DNA of 64,000 bases from JAJYSO01 sp964579505 (GCA_964579505.1 CAZOGC010000010.1:21797-85796); one strand, 5' to 3'; shown: positions 53,258 to 62,590, numbered from the stretch's first letter. Translations and numbers: made by a program. Notes: a model not told the origin generated them from the letters alone.

Positions 53258-54181
53258 ATGGATTATACTTTAAATCAATTACAAATATTTTTAAAAATTG
53301 TACAAAACCAAAGCATTACAAAAGCGGCAGAAGAGCTCTATTTAACGCAACCAGCCGTTTCTATTCAACTAAAAAACTTTCAAAATCAATTTTCTATTCC
53401 CCTAACAGAAGTAGTAGGCAGAAAGTTGTACGTTACTGATTTTGGCTACCAGATAGCTGAATCTGCTGAAAAAATACTCAATGAAGTAGATGCGCTAAAC
53501 TACAAAACATCTGCTTTTAAAGGCGAACTATCCGGGCGTTTACACATTTCTTCGGTTTCAACCGGTCAATATGTGTTGCCTAGTTTTCTTTCCGGCTTTA
53601 TGAACTTACACAAAGGTGTAGATCTCAATATAGACGTAACCAACAAACTAAAAGTGGTAGAAAGTCTAGAGCGCAACGAAGTAGATTTTGCCCTGGTGTC
53701 AGTCTTACCCAAAAAGCTTTCTATTAATCAAGAAATATTGCTTCCTAATCGATTGTATTTAATTGGGCATCGGGAAGAAGAAAAAATGCAAACCCCCGCC
53801 AAAAAATCTTCTTTTGAACGTATGAAACTTATTTTTCGCGAACAAGGTTCTGCTACCCGAGATGCCATGGAAAATTTTATCACACAAAACCAACTCCCTG
53901 TACATAAACGTACGCAATTGGCCACGAATGAAGCCGTAAAACAAGCTGTAATGGCTGGAATTGGTTACTCTATTATGCCGGTAATCGGGTTGAAATACGA
54001 ATTAAAAAATGGGGAGTTACAAATTATTCCCACAGCGGGTTTACCTATTACGACCAGTTGGCGATTAATTTGGTTAAAATCAAAAAAACTATCGCCGGCA
54101 GCAGAGGCCTATCTCGACTATATACGCGAAAAAAAGAAGCAAATCATTAAAGAAAAATTTAGCTGGATTAACGATTACTAA
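53258..54181 (+). CDS. LysR family regulator, CbbR/CcmR-like, next to dabBA
   Basis: A 307-residue LysR regulator. The N-terminal winged helix reads MDYTLNQLQIFLKIVQNQSI, TKAAEELYLTQPAVSIQLK; the effector domain follows from about residue 90. The helix-turn-helix resembles CbbR/CcmR proteins, which control carbon fixation and bicarbonate uptake genes. It diverges from dabB across 133 bp, the classical LysR arrangement, so dabBA is its likely target. The start at 53258 is preferred; the frame extends to 53135 but covers a promoter box. Confidence 0.87.
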   Translation: MDYTLNQLQIFLKIVQNQSITKAAEELYLTQPAVSIQLKNFQNQFSIPLTEVVGRKLYVTDFGYQIAESAEKILNEVDALNYKTSAFKGELSGRLHISSVSTGQYVLPSFLSGFMNLHKGVDLNIDVTNKLKVVESLERNEVDFALVSVLPKKLSINQEILLPNRLYLIGHREEEKMQTPAKKSSFERMKLIFREQGSATRDAMENFITQNQLPVHKRTQLATNEAVKQAVMAGIGYSIMPVIGLKYELKNGELQIIPTAGLPITTSWRLIWLKSKKLSPAAEAYLDYIREKKKQIIKEKFSWINDY

Positions 54182-54341
54182 ATCCAACTAAAAAAGATCG
54201 TTTTCGAAGGCTGCTTTAAAGCATTCTATAAAATTTAGTCGTATGCTTTCGGTTAACCAATTCTTTTCTTTATTTTAAACCGATATTTTCTTTGTAAAAG
54301 AGACTAATTTTAATTTTAAAAACTACTTAAATATAATCACT

Positions 54342-55433
54342 GTGGAAAGAAAGCTTCGCATAAATGGTCATTCGCATCTCCTTCCCTACCCGGAAGAAAT
54401 TCCTCAATTTATGAAAGACAAGGAAATTTTTTGGGTAGATGACGACCGCAAGTTTATGTTGCAAAAAAACTGGAAACGCCCGGTAACCGATTCTAGTTTT
54501 TTTCTAGATGAAAAACTAGAATGGATGGAAAAGTATAAAATAGACCATGCAGTGGTTTTAAACCTCTCTCAACTATACGGCAATGGTCTTCGAGTAGAAG
54601 AAATGAAAAAAGCCTTACGCTTTCAAAACGACTTTAACGCCAGCGTACAACACAACCATCCGGCAAAATTTACCAGCGGATTTGTCGTACATCCCGGTTT
54701 TTTGCGTAGTGCCTTGTGGGAAGTAGAGCGCTGTGTAAACGAATTAGGAATGCATTTGCTTTGTCTACCCACTCATTTTATGGATAGTATTGGTACTTGG
54801 CGGTGTATTTTTGATGAAGGTAATGAACCTTTATTTGAATTGGCTGACAAATACAATCTGGCCGTAGAAATTCATCCGTATGATGGTGAAAAATTCATTA
54901 AATTAAAAAATACCGCTTGGCGGTTTCACCTAATTTGGATGTTGGCTCAATGCGCCGATGCCTATCATTTTCTAACCTTAAACGGGTATCCGGATAAATA
55001 CAAAAATATGCGGGTTTGCTTTGCTCATGGGGGGCAGTTGGCGCAAATCAACTTAGGCAGGCGCATACAAGGCTTTGACGGTCGCCCCGATTTATTTGAA
55101 GGAAAAACACACCCGCGAAAATCAGTTGGGCATAAAAATGTGTTTTTTGACTCTTTAGTACACGATACCGGTTCTTTAAAACTTTTAATAGAAAATCAAA
55201 CCGCCCGTCAAGTTATTGCCGGGTTAGACGACCCTTATCCATTGGGCGAAATGGAAAGCGCCCCGCAGTCTTCATACCCCGGAAAATTACTAGATTTGGG
55301 GGTGACTAGAAATATTATCTCTCCTGAAGAACGCGATGCTATTTGGGAGGAAAACGTTTTAGACTGGTTATATGGCGATGACGAAGCAGCCAAAACAGCC
55401 TTTAAACAAAAAATAGTAACGGCACACGCATGA
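54342..55433 (+). CDS. Amidohydrolase-2 family protein, ACMSD-like decarboxylase
   Basis: A 363-residue metal-dependent TIM barrel. The HxH motif is H10/H12 (NGHSHLLPYPEEIP); later come IHPYDG, CFAHGGQ and AGLDDPYPLGE. The last resembles the GSDYPFPLGE block of 2-amino-3-carboxymuconate-6-semialdehyde decarboxylase (ACMSD), an enzyme of tryptophan (kynurenine) breakdown. No other kynurenine genes lie in the window, so the substrate is open. The start codon is GTG; the next ATG would delete the HxH metal site. It overlaps the following O-methyltransferase by 4 bp. Confidence 0.8.
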   Translation: MERKLRINGHSHLLPYPEEIPQFMKDKEIFWVDDDRKFMLQKNWKRPVTDSSFFLDEKLEWMEKYKIDHAVVLNLSQLYGNGLRVEEMKKALRFQNDFNASVQHNHPAKFTSGFVVHPGFLRSALWEVERCVNELGMHLLCLPTHFMDSIGTWRCIFDEGNEPLFELADKYNLAVEIHPYDGEKFIKLKNTAWRFHLIWMLAQCADAYHFLTLNGYPDKYKNMRVCFAHGGQLAQINLGRRIQGFDGRPDLFEGKTHPRKSVGHKNVFFDSLVHDTGSLKLLIENQTARQVIAGLDDPYPLGEMESAPQSSYPGKLLDLGVTRNIISPEERDAIWEENVLDWLYGDDEAAKTAFKQKIVTAHA

Positions 55434-56068
55434 CAAACCAAGAAGAGCTCGAAATTTACGCTGAAGAAATCTCTCAAAAAGAACCTGATTTACTAAAAAA
55501 ATTACGGAGAGAGACGTACCAAAAAGTATTACATCCACGCATGCTAAGCGGGCATTTACAAGGTCGCCTTTTAAGTATGTTGGCCAAGTTAATTGCCCCA
55601 AAAACTATTTTAGAAATTGGCACCTTTACCGGTTATTCTGCACTCTGCTTAGCAGAAGGTCTTCCTGCCGACGGAAAATTGATTACCATAGACAAGAATG
55701 AAGAACTGTTTGATTTACAACAAAAATATTTTCAATATTCCAATTATGCTGCTCAAATTGAACAACACGTCGGGGATGCACTAGAAATTATTCCGCAATT
55801 ATCTCCTTCTTTCGATTTGGTTTTTATAGATGCCGACAAAAAAAATTATTTGCGTTATTACGAGTTGGTTCTTCCTAAAATGAATTCGGGTGCGGTACTA
55901 CTAACCGACAATGTATTGTGGTATGGAAAAGTAACACAACCTACCCAAAAAGGCGATCTAGATACCGAAATTCTCAAAGCCTACAACCAGCAACTACGAG
56001 CCGACAAAAGATTAGAAAACGTATTATTGCCTATACGAGACGGTATCTTGATTTCAAGAAAAATATAA
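55430..56068 (+). CDS. O-methyltransferase, family 3 (CCoAMT-like)
   Basis: A 212-residue SAM-dependent methyltransferase. The SAM loop is ILEIGTFTGYSAL and the metal-binding block is FIDADKKNY with TDNVLWYGKV later. Bacterial members methylate catechol-like hydroxyls. Its ATG overlaps the TGA of the ACMSD-like gene (ATGA), so the two are translationally coupled. That link suggests both act on the same aromatic metabolite, but this is inference. Confidence 0.88.
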   Translation: MTNQEELEIYAEEISQKEPDLLKKLRRETYQKVLHPRMLSGHLQGRLLSMLAKLIAPKTILEIGTFTGYSALCLAEGLPADGKLITIDKNEELFDLQQKYFQYSNYAAQIEQHVGDALEIIPQLSPSFDLVFIDADKKNYLRYYELVLPKMNSGAVLLTDNVLWYGKVTQPTQKGDLDTEILKAYNQQLRADKRLENVLLPIRDGILISRKI

Positions 56069-56123
56069 TCTTCAAAAAAGAAATATCGGTGCAAATAATT
56101 ACCTTTGACTAAAACCTTTTTAT

Positions 56124-56333
56124 ATGCTATCCCGAATTATTGTCGTGCTTATTGTTCTTGTTACAGAAATTGGGTTAGGCTATTACAGTTTCGTCATAAA
56201 TGGAAAACTTCTTCCTCGATTTTTATTTTTTTTATTTAGTGCCGGCATTGTTTGTCTTATCGTTATAAAAGGAATTCGGTATGTGTTACCAAATGATTAT
56301 TACAACCAAACTAACGAAGAAATCGATGCATAA
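56124..56333 (+). CDS. Small two-helix membrane protein, unknown function
   Basis: A 69-residue protein with two hydrophobic helices (IIVVLIVLVTEIGLGYYSF and FLFFLFSAGIVCLIVIKGI) and a short acidic tail. It lies 55 bp after the O-methyltransferase on the same strand. No recognised family and no clear promoter of its own. Probably a real gene on hydrophobic pattern and position, but only moderately supported. Confidence 0.5.
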   Translation: MLSRIIVVLIVLVTEIGLGYYSFVINGKLLPRFLFFLFSAGIVCLIVIKGIRYVLPNDYYNQTNEEIDA

Positions 56334-56660
56334 TTTTACGACTAGATTGTGTCTGTAACAACCACACATTACGCGCTATCAATTACAATGGGTGGCTATT
56401 GTGAAAAAGCATATAAAGATGGATATATTAAATATATTGTTAGAATGGCAATGCCTGCGACGTTGTTTGTCTGTTCATTTTTGCTACGCTCAAACTCCCG
56501 CTTATAAAACCTGTATTGCTTTCTAACACTTCGCTCGATCAATTTTACCCTCCTTGCCCCCCAAAAATACTCTAGTAGCTATTCTCCTATTTTTTTCGGA
56601 ACTTCGTCAAGAGTAGCGTTATAGAAAATATTAAAAGTGCTATCGTTAAATACTAACTTA
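56334..56660. other. 327-bp non-coding boundary region
   Basis: Between the small membrane gene and the PH-domain gene. It contains one weak frame of 52 codons (56349-56507) without promoter or ribosome-binding signal, a C-rich stretch near 56550, and GCGTTATAGA (56616-56625), whose reverse complement recurs at 58563-58572. Composition changes to more AT-rich beyond it. It probably marks the edge of an inserted segment. Confidence 0.4.
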
Positions 56661-57260
56661 ATGGAAATCGAAAAGTTTTTAAACGAATCTCAGGACCCAA
56701 AAACAGTTGACAAAATTCTAAAAAAAGTCAGTGAATTACTTACAAAAGGTGAAACTGTTGACTATATAGCCGTTCAAAAAAAGCCAGTTGTAAACCTGTC
56801 ACCTGATTGCATTGCTTTGACAAATCGAAGAATTATATTTTGTAGGCCTAAAAACCTGGGGGTCTCTATGTCTTTTCAGGATATTTTATGGAAAGATGTC
56901 GAAAATTGCCACATCGAAGAGAAAATATTAGGCTCAATTTTTACTGTTAAAAGTGTAAAGAATAAGTTTATAATTACTCTTGATTATTTACCCAAAGCAC
57001 AAGCGAGACTTTTGTATCGTTATGCGCAAGAAAAAGAAGAAGAAATGGAAAGGTATAGAAGACATTTAGAATTAGAAAAATCGAGAGCTCAAGCAGGAAA
57101 AATAAATATAAATTCTGCAAGGGATACAGAAAATAACAGTTACAGACAAGAGAAAGACCCAGTGGAAAGTTTGAAAAAATTAAAAAGGCTCTTAGAAGAA
57201 GCTCTTATTTCTCAAGAAGAATTCAACAAGAAAAAAACAGAAATATTATCTAAACTTTAA
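56661..57260 (+). CDS. PH-domain protein with C-terminal SHOCT motif
   Basis: A 199-residue soluble protein. Residues about 25-120 look like a bacterial PH-like domain (CIALTNRRIIFCRPK, MSFQDILWKDVENCHIEE, FTVKSVKNKFIITLDYL). A charged helix follows (QEKEEEMERYRRHLELEKSRAQ), then a SHOCT motif at the end (ESLKKLKRLLEEALISQEEFNKKK in outline). Such proteins are common in accessory regions and their role is unknown. The ATG at 56661 is chosen; the frame extends to a GTG at 56637. AT-rich, unlike the genes to its left. Confidence 0.72.
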   Translation: MEIEKFLNESQDPKTVDKILKKVSELLTKGETVDYIAVQKKPVVNLSPDCIALTNRRIIFCRPKNLGVSMSFQDILWKDVENCHIEEKILGSIFTVKSVKNKFIITLDYLPKAQARLLYRYAQEKEEEMERYRRHLELEKSRAQAGKININSARDTENNSYRQEKDPVESLKKLKRLLEEALISQEEFNKKKTEILSKL

Positions 57261-57411
57261 AAATATTACACATAACATAGACTGTGTTGACCAGCCTGTG
57301 AAAGCAACAAATACCAGCAGTATAAATTTTATGTTAGAGCTGGACAAAAGTTTTCTAAAATCGGTCCAATGGCAAGTCTATACCGTTTTTGTAATTAAAG
57401 GAATTTAGTAG

Positions 57412-58457
57412 ATGGCAAGAATATATGGAACAATAGAATCCCTGAAATCTTTAAAAGCTGAATTAAATAATAATGGTATTTCTAGATTTAACTCTGTGAA
57501 AGAGATTAATGATTTCTTATCAAATTATGATACAGAAAAACTTGCTATTTTAGATAACGAATCTGAAAAATTAGAAGGAGAATACTTTGACACGTGTATT
57601 AACCTAAAACGAGAAAAACAACAAAAAGCTGAAACTATCAACTCCGAGACAGAAAAAATTGATAGACGAATTTTCGATTTACAGACAAAAATTGATTCCA
57701 CAGACAGTGAGAGTCATAACTTTCTAAAAAGACTACTATCAAATATAACATTATATTCACTAAAAAAACGATTAAACTACTATGTTAAAAATAAACCTAG
57801 ATTGATAAAATCATCAGTAAAGAGTATTAATCGCAGTATTGAAAATTACAGGCTTTTTATAAAAGAGTACGAAACTGAAAACAAAGCCTAATTGAAAATC
57901 GAACAAAATATAAAATTGAAAAAATAGACCATACACGAAATATTTTGGAGGGTTTGAAAAATTTAATTTTGGGAGCAATAGGGGAAAATCTAGTTGTCGA
58001 AGAAGTCAAAAAACTTCCAGATGATTATGTTCTAATTAATGATTTCAACCTTAGATTTTCTCGTCCGATTTATTACAAAAAACATAATCAGAGAATTTAT
58101 TCCGTTCAAATAGACCATCTTCTAATATCAAAAGCGGGTATTTTTATAATAGAAACTAAAAACTGGAGTAAGTCGTCTGTCAATTCCTCTAGTCTAAGAT
58201 CGCCAATCAAACAAATCGAAAGATCAAATTTTGCGCTGTATATTTTCATTTCGGAAAATATAAAATTACGAAACCATCATTGGGGAGAACAACGTATTCC
58301 AATTCGTAATCTTATCGTTATGATTAACAATAAACCGAGAGGAAAATTTAAATATGTAAATGTAAAGCTGCTAAGAGAATTAAATAATTACATAAAATAT
58401 TTTGAACCTGTTTTGACAGACAAACAGTTTAATAGAATAGTAGCTAAATTAATTTAA
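57412..58457 (+). pseudogene. NERD-domain protein gene split by a one-base frameshift
   Basis: Two frames together give one protein. The first, 57412-57891, encodes 159 residues with a long charged coiled coil (REKQQKAETINSETEKIDRR). The second, open from 57879 to 58457, encodes the NERD (nuclease-related) domain: GAIGENLVVEEVKKL, YSVQIDHLLISKAGIFIIETKNW. The frames are offset by -1. Adding one base around 57878-57888 joins ENK to SLIENRTKYKIEKID and on to LEGLKNLILGAIGEN, giving about 348 residues. The second part has no good start codon of its own (only a TTG at 57945). It is either a decayed gene or a sequencing error. Very AT-rich (14 G/C in 57421-57480). Confidence 0.75.
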
Positions 58458-58562
58458 ATGTAATCTACTGATAACTAGATCTAAACATAATGTAATTGTC
58501 GTTTAAAATTCAACGATCTGTCTTCTTTACTTGACCGAATGCCAAACTACCAGACGCTGTTC

Positions 58563-58572
58563 TCTATAACGC
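58563..58572 (-). repeat. 10-bp inverted copy of the left boundary sequence
   Basis: TCTATAACGC, reverse complement of GCGTTATAGA at 56616-56625. The pair brackets the PH and NERD genes. Short enough that chance is possible. Confidence 0.25.
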
Positions 58573-58597
58573 GTAGATAATAATCATGATATTCTAA

Positions 58598-58659
58598 AAA
58601 CAACACAAAAAAACGTTTTTAATCAAATACAAAGGTAAAAGCATCCTTTTGTGTTGTTT
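58598..58659 (-). terminator. Long-loop inverted repeat after the gamma-lyase-like gene
   Basis: AAACAACACAAAA (58598-58610) and its exact complement (58647-58659), 36-nt loop, 20 bp past the stop codon at 58679 and followed by Ts on the minus strand. A terminator or 3'-end stabiliser is likely; the long loop is atypical. Confidence 0.45.
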
Positions 58660-58678
58660 ATAAAAGAGAGAATCTAAC

Positions 58679-59881
58679 CTATAAAAGCCCCACTTCTTGC
58701 ATACAGGCATGCATTTGCTCATAAGTGCGCTCTATGCTATGGTCTAGTCCTACAGAAAAGCGAATCAGTCCATCAGATAACCCCATGGCTTTGCGTTCTT
58801 CTTCCGGTATTTCGCTAGAAGTGGAGTTACCCGGCGCGCTAAACAAGGTCTTATAAAATCCTAAACTTACGGCCAAATAGCCCAATCTTTTAGCTTGCAT
58901 AGCTTCCATCAAGGCATATCCTTTTTCTAATGTTCCGGCATCTATGGTCATCATTCCGCCGTAGCCAAATTCACTATTTCCAATTTTAGTAATCAATTGA
59001 TGGCTTGCATGGCTAGTCAAACCCGGATAAATAGTTCGTATTCCATCGTTTTCAAAACGTTGTGCCAGATAGTGTGCATTATAACTGTGCTGTTTCATAC
59101 GCACATGCAAGGTTCGTAAATTTTTTAAAATACTGGCGGCCCGCATACTGTCCATAGTAGGTCCTAACAGCATGGTGGCGCCATCCTTTACATCGCGTAG
59201 AGAATCTACAAACTCACGCGTACCACAAATAACTCCGCCAATGGCATCACTATTTCCGTTTATAAATTTTGTTAAACTGTGAATAACCACATCTGCCCCC
59301 AACTTAGCCGGAGCAATAGATAAAGGCGAAAATGTATTATCTACCACTAAGGTTAGTTGGTGTTTTTTTGCCAGTTTCTTTATTTCCGGAAGGTCGGAAA
59401 CCTCTAACAACGGATTGCTCACCGATTCGCAATACACCACTTTTGTATTAGGGCGAATCGCCGCTTCAATTTGCGCTACGTTCGTAGCATCTACAAAGGT
59501 GGTTTCTATGCCTAACCTAGGTAGAAAATTTTTCATAAATGCATACGTTCCGCCATAAACCGTTCTGCTAGAGACAATATGATCTCCCGCTTGACAAAGT
59601 TGCAGTAACGTAGCCGAAATGGCACCCATACCCGAAGCGGTTACATTGGCACCTTCAGTACCTTCTAAAGCCGCTAAGGCTTCGCCTAAATACAATGTAC
59701 TTGGCGAAGAATGCCGCGAATACAAATAACAGCCTTCGGTTTTTCCTTCGAAGGTGTCGAACATCGTTTTCCCGGATAGGAAAGTGTAGGTAGATGAGTC
59801 TGAAATAGATGGATTTACCCCCCCAAACTCCCCAAAATACTGTAGATTCTGAATATCATCTACCGGTGTGAAATTTTTCAT
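58679..59881 (-). CDS. Cys/Met metabolism PLP enzyme, methionine gamma-lyase-like
   Basis: A 400-residue fold-type I PLP enzyme of the trans-sulfuration family. The PLP lysine is in VIHSLTKFINGNSDAIGG; EGCYLYSRHSSPSTLYL and TASGMGAISATLL near the N-terminus and PGNSTSSEIP near the C-terminus are family blocks. It could be methionine gamma-lyase, cystathionine gamma-synthase or a related enzyme. A single gene with no met neighbours, which leans toward a catabolic lyase. Confidence 0.82.
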   Translation of the reverse strand: MKNFTPVDDIQNLQYFGEFGGVNPSISDSSTYTFLSGKTMFDTFEGKTEGCYLYSRHSSPSTLYLGEALAALEGTEGANVTASGMGAISATLLQLCQAGDHIVSSRTVYGGTYAFMKNFLPRLGIETTFVDATNVAQIEAAIRPNTKVVYCESVSNPLLEVSDLPEIKKLAKKHQLTLVVDNTFSPLSIAPAKLGADVVIHSLTKFINGNSDAIGGVICGTREFVDSLRDVKDGATMLLGPTMDSMRAASILKNLRTLHVRMKQHSYNAHYLAQRFENDGIRTIYPGLTSHASHQLITKIGNSEFGYGGMMTIDAGTLEKGYALMEAMQAKRLGYLAVSLGFYKTLFSAPGNSTSSEIPEEERKAMGLSDGLIRFSVGLDHSIERTYEQMHACMQEVGLL

Positions 59882-60170
59882 AGCCCTTATTTAAATATTA
59901 AACCGTTATAAAAGTACTCTTTTTCGGTTAATATTACCGACAATTTTAAGGGTAGTATAAAAAATTTAGCAGGCGATTATTTAATCTTTCAGAATTGAAA
60001 CAAAAAATACTATTTTTTGTTCTAGGTGAAGGCTTCTTTTTACGCTGTATAGCCCGTTGGCAAAAGGTTTATAAAAAATTGAGATCAAACTTTAAAACTG
60101 CCTCTATAGCTGCTATCGTATAAGTCATCTTTTGAGGCATTATTTTCAAACAAAGACGTGAAATTTTTTA

Positions 60171-60389
60171 CTATTTCTCTAGCGAATTTTCTTTTGTCTT
60201 TATTCCATATTTAATGAAATATCGAAACCCACCTAGAGGATTCCATGAAATTAATCTCCGCCAGTGTTTCTTTTCTTCTATACTCATAAACTCTCTTTTC
60301 GAAAAATCATGGAACGCCCAAAAATTGCAAAACAGAGCCGCTATTCCATATATCAAAAAGAATATACCTAAAAATCCGTAGATAAACAT
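60171..60389 (-). CDS. Small membrane protein with PLDc_N-like motif
   Basis: A 72-residue protein. One helix (GFLGIFFLIYGIAALFCNFWAF) is followed by a basic segment and WRRLISWNPLGGFRYFIKYG, which resembles the short phospholipase-D N-terminal (PLDc_N) motif but has a single helix. No partner gene. Isolated between the gamma-lyase-like gene and dnaG. Function unknown; the composition and motif suggest it is real. Confidence 0.55.
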   Translation of the reverse strand: MFIYGFLGIFFLIYGIAALFCNFWAFHDFSKREFMSIEEKKHWRRLISWNPLGGFRYFIKYGIKTKENSLEK

Positions 60390-60573
60390 GATTGCAATTT
60401 TAATATTTTAGGGGACTCGTTTCGGCCCTTTATATTAATTATGAATACAATATAGTTATAATACCTATCATAACAGAACAAACACGCTATAACTTCCAAT
60501 ATTTTACAGATTTAGTTTCTATTATTGCCTATTTAAACGCTAATTGTTGGCAATTAAAACCACAGCAAAAAGA

Positions 60574-62571
60574 CTATGAAATATCAGCGCTTATTACGCA
60601 CCCCAATCGATTGCTAATAACAACCTGCAACTTCTTATATTCTCTTATATCTTCTAATAATTCGGTGTGTTGGTTACTCAAATCATCAGCCATTTCTTGC
60701 ATCAACCCGGCGGCTAGCTTTTTAATAAGAAGCGTCCGCAAATTTAAAATGGCTTGTTGCACCTCGCGCTCATCCAATACACTTTTGTCCTTTACAAAAA
60801 TATTTTGGGTGTCCCATCGGTGTAATTTATACCGATCATTTTCCATCAAAATAGTCGTAATTTCTGACGCCATATCTGAATCTACTCGGTTAATAAAATC
60901 CTCTATAATCAATTTTTCACGCGCCATATATTCATTCATAATTTTAGTATATAACGCCTTAAAAAGCGGGTTCGAAAATTCTATCTCATCGGTTTGCATT
61001 TCTGTATAAATCTTTTCGTAAACCTTTACTTTTCGCGTTTCTACATTTTCCGGCAACACTTCTGTATTATCGTCTGACGTCATCATTATATCCTTAAACG
61101 TTCCGGTTTGGTCTCCATAACACAACAACAACCTAATTAAATGTCGCTCAATTTCATGCTGCTGATTAACTTTTAGCTGTGGATCCGGTACATTTTTTAC
61201 TACCTCAAACTGCTTAGCCTCTTTGTTTTTCCGACTGCGTTTATTTTTTTGTTCTCTTGCTTTTATTTGAGCCAGTGTGCTGTATAGAACTTCTTCTGAA
61301 ATATCCATTAACTTCTGGCATTCCTTTAAGTAAAGTTCTTGTTGAATATCATCCGGAATTTTTGCTACACTCTCAACCATATCGCGAATAACCGATGCCT
61401 TTTTTATCGGGTCGCCCTGGGTTTCTTCCATCAACACAGTGGCTTTGTAGTGAATAAAATCTTTTGCGTTGTCTTGCAAAAATGATTTTATTTCTTCTGT
61501 TGTGTGATTTTTCGCAAAACTATCCGGGTCTTCTCCCACCGGAAAAGAACACACTTTTACGTGCATGCCTTGCTCTAAAATAAGATCTATTCCGCGTAAT
61601 GAAGCACGCGTTCCGGCTGCATCACCATCATATAAAATAACAATGTTTTTTGTTAATCTATTAATCAATCTAATTTGATCAGACGTCAACGCCGTTCCGG
61701 ACGAGGCTACCGTGTTTTCTACTCCGTTTTGGTAAAACTGAATAACATCGGCATATCCTTCAACTAGATAACACACATCTTCTTTTGCAATGGCTTTTTT
61801 AGCTTGATAGAGCCCGTATAAAACCTTGCTTTTGTGATATATTTCACTCTCTGGAGAATTAAGATATTTGGCGGCTTTGGTCTGATTGGTCAATATGCGT
61901 CCTCCAAATCCCAGCACTCTACCCGACATAGAATGTATAGGAAACATAACGCGCCCCTTAAATCGGTCAAAGGTTTTTTTAGGTTGGCCATTTGCGGCTT
62001 CTTTAACTACTGTAAGGCCGGTTTTTTCTAAAAATTCTAGTTGGTATCCCTTTTTTAAGGCGGTTCGGGTAAAAGCTTCCCAATCATCTGGTGAATAACC
62101 CAACTCAAATTTACGCAGTGTACTGTCTAAAAACCCGCGTTCTTTAAAATAGCTCAACCCAATGGCTTTTCCTTCTTCTGTTTCTACTAACTGTTGTTGA
62201 AAATAATCGCGGGCAAATTGGCTGACCAAATACATACTTTCACGTTCACCTGCTTGTTTCTTCTCTTCGTCTGTTTGCTCGGTTTCTTCAATCTCAATAC
62301 CGTATTTTTTGGCTAAATATATAATGGCTTCCGGATAGGTGTAATGTTCGTGTTCCATCAAAAAAGAAATCACGTTTCCTCCCTTTCCGCTAGAAAAGTC
62401 TTTCCATATTTGTTTTACCGGAGATACCATAAAACTCGGTGTACGTTCATCGGTAAAAGGACTGAGGGCTTTGTAGTTACTTCCCGATTTTTTGAGTTGT
62501 ACAAAATCACCTATAACCTCTTCTACACGAGCGGTATCAAAAACTTGGTCTATGGTTGAGCGCTTAATCAT
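60574..62571 (-). CDS. dnaG: DNA primase lacking its N-terminal zinc ligands
   Basis: A 665-residue primase. The TOPRIM catalytic core has LVEGYADVI and LYDGDAAGTRAS with the metal acids. The N-terminal zinc-ribbon region is present in shape (LSPFTDERTPSF, WKDFSSGKGGN), but the usual CPFH...CFGCG ligands are replaced: S37, T40, D58 and S61. The zinc module normally helps choose start sites on template, so another interaction must do this here. I recall the same substitutions in other flavobacterial primases, unchecked. The start is the ATG at 62571; the frame extends one TTG further. Promoter at 62591-62620. Confidence 0.93.
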   Translation of the reverse strand: MIKRSTIDQVFDTARVEEVIGDFVQLKKSGSNYKALSPFTDERTPSFMVSPVKQIWKDFSSGKGGNVISFLMEHEHYTYPEAIIYLAKKYGIEIEETEQTDEEKKQAGERESMYLVSQFARDYFQQQLVETEEGKAIGLSYFKERGFLDSTLRKFELGYSPDDWEAFTRTALKKGYQLEFLEKTGLTVVKEAANGQPKKTFDRFKGRVMFPIHSMSGRVLGFGGRILTNQTKAAKYLNSPESEIYHKSKVLYGLYQAKKAIAKEDVCYLVEGYADVIQFYQNGVENTVASSGTALTSDQIRLINRLTKNIVILYDGDAAGTRASLRGIDLILEQGMHVKVCSFPVGEDPDSFAKNHTTEEIKSFLQDNAKDFIHYKATVLMEETQGDPIKKASVIRDMVESVAKIPDDIQQELYLKECQKLMDISEEVLYSTLAQIKAREQKNKRSRKNKEAKQFEVVKNVPDPQLKVNQQHEIERHLIRLLLCYGDQTGTFKDIMMTSDDNTEVLPENVETRKVKVYEKIYTEMQTDEIEFSNPLFKALYTKIMNEYMAREKLIIEDFINRVDSDMASEITTILMENDRYKLHRWDTQNIFVKDKSVLDEREVQQAILNLRTLLIKKLAAGLMQEMADDLSNQHTELLEDIREYKKLQVVISNRLGCVISADIS

Positions 62572-62590
62572 CAAAATACGTTTCAGTATT

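Noticed and set aside
56349..56507. 52-codon frame, possible small protein
   Set aside because: No promoter box or ribosome-binding signal, in a boundary region with mixed composition; kept only as a note.
57261..57411. Integron attC-like site (inverted TAACATA/TATGTTA)
   Set aside because: Core site sequences do not fit RYYYAAC/GTTRRRY and no integrase is present in the window.
57878..57891. Programmed -1 ribosomal frameshift in the NERD gene
   Set aside because: No X-XXY-YYZ slippery heptamer in the right frame; a lost base is simpler.
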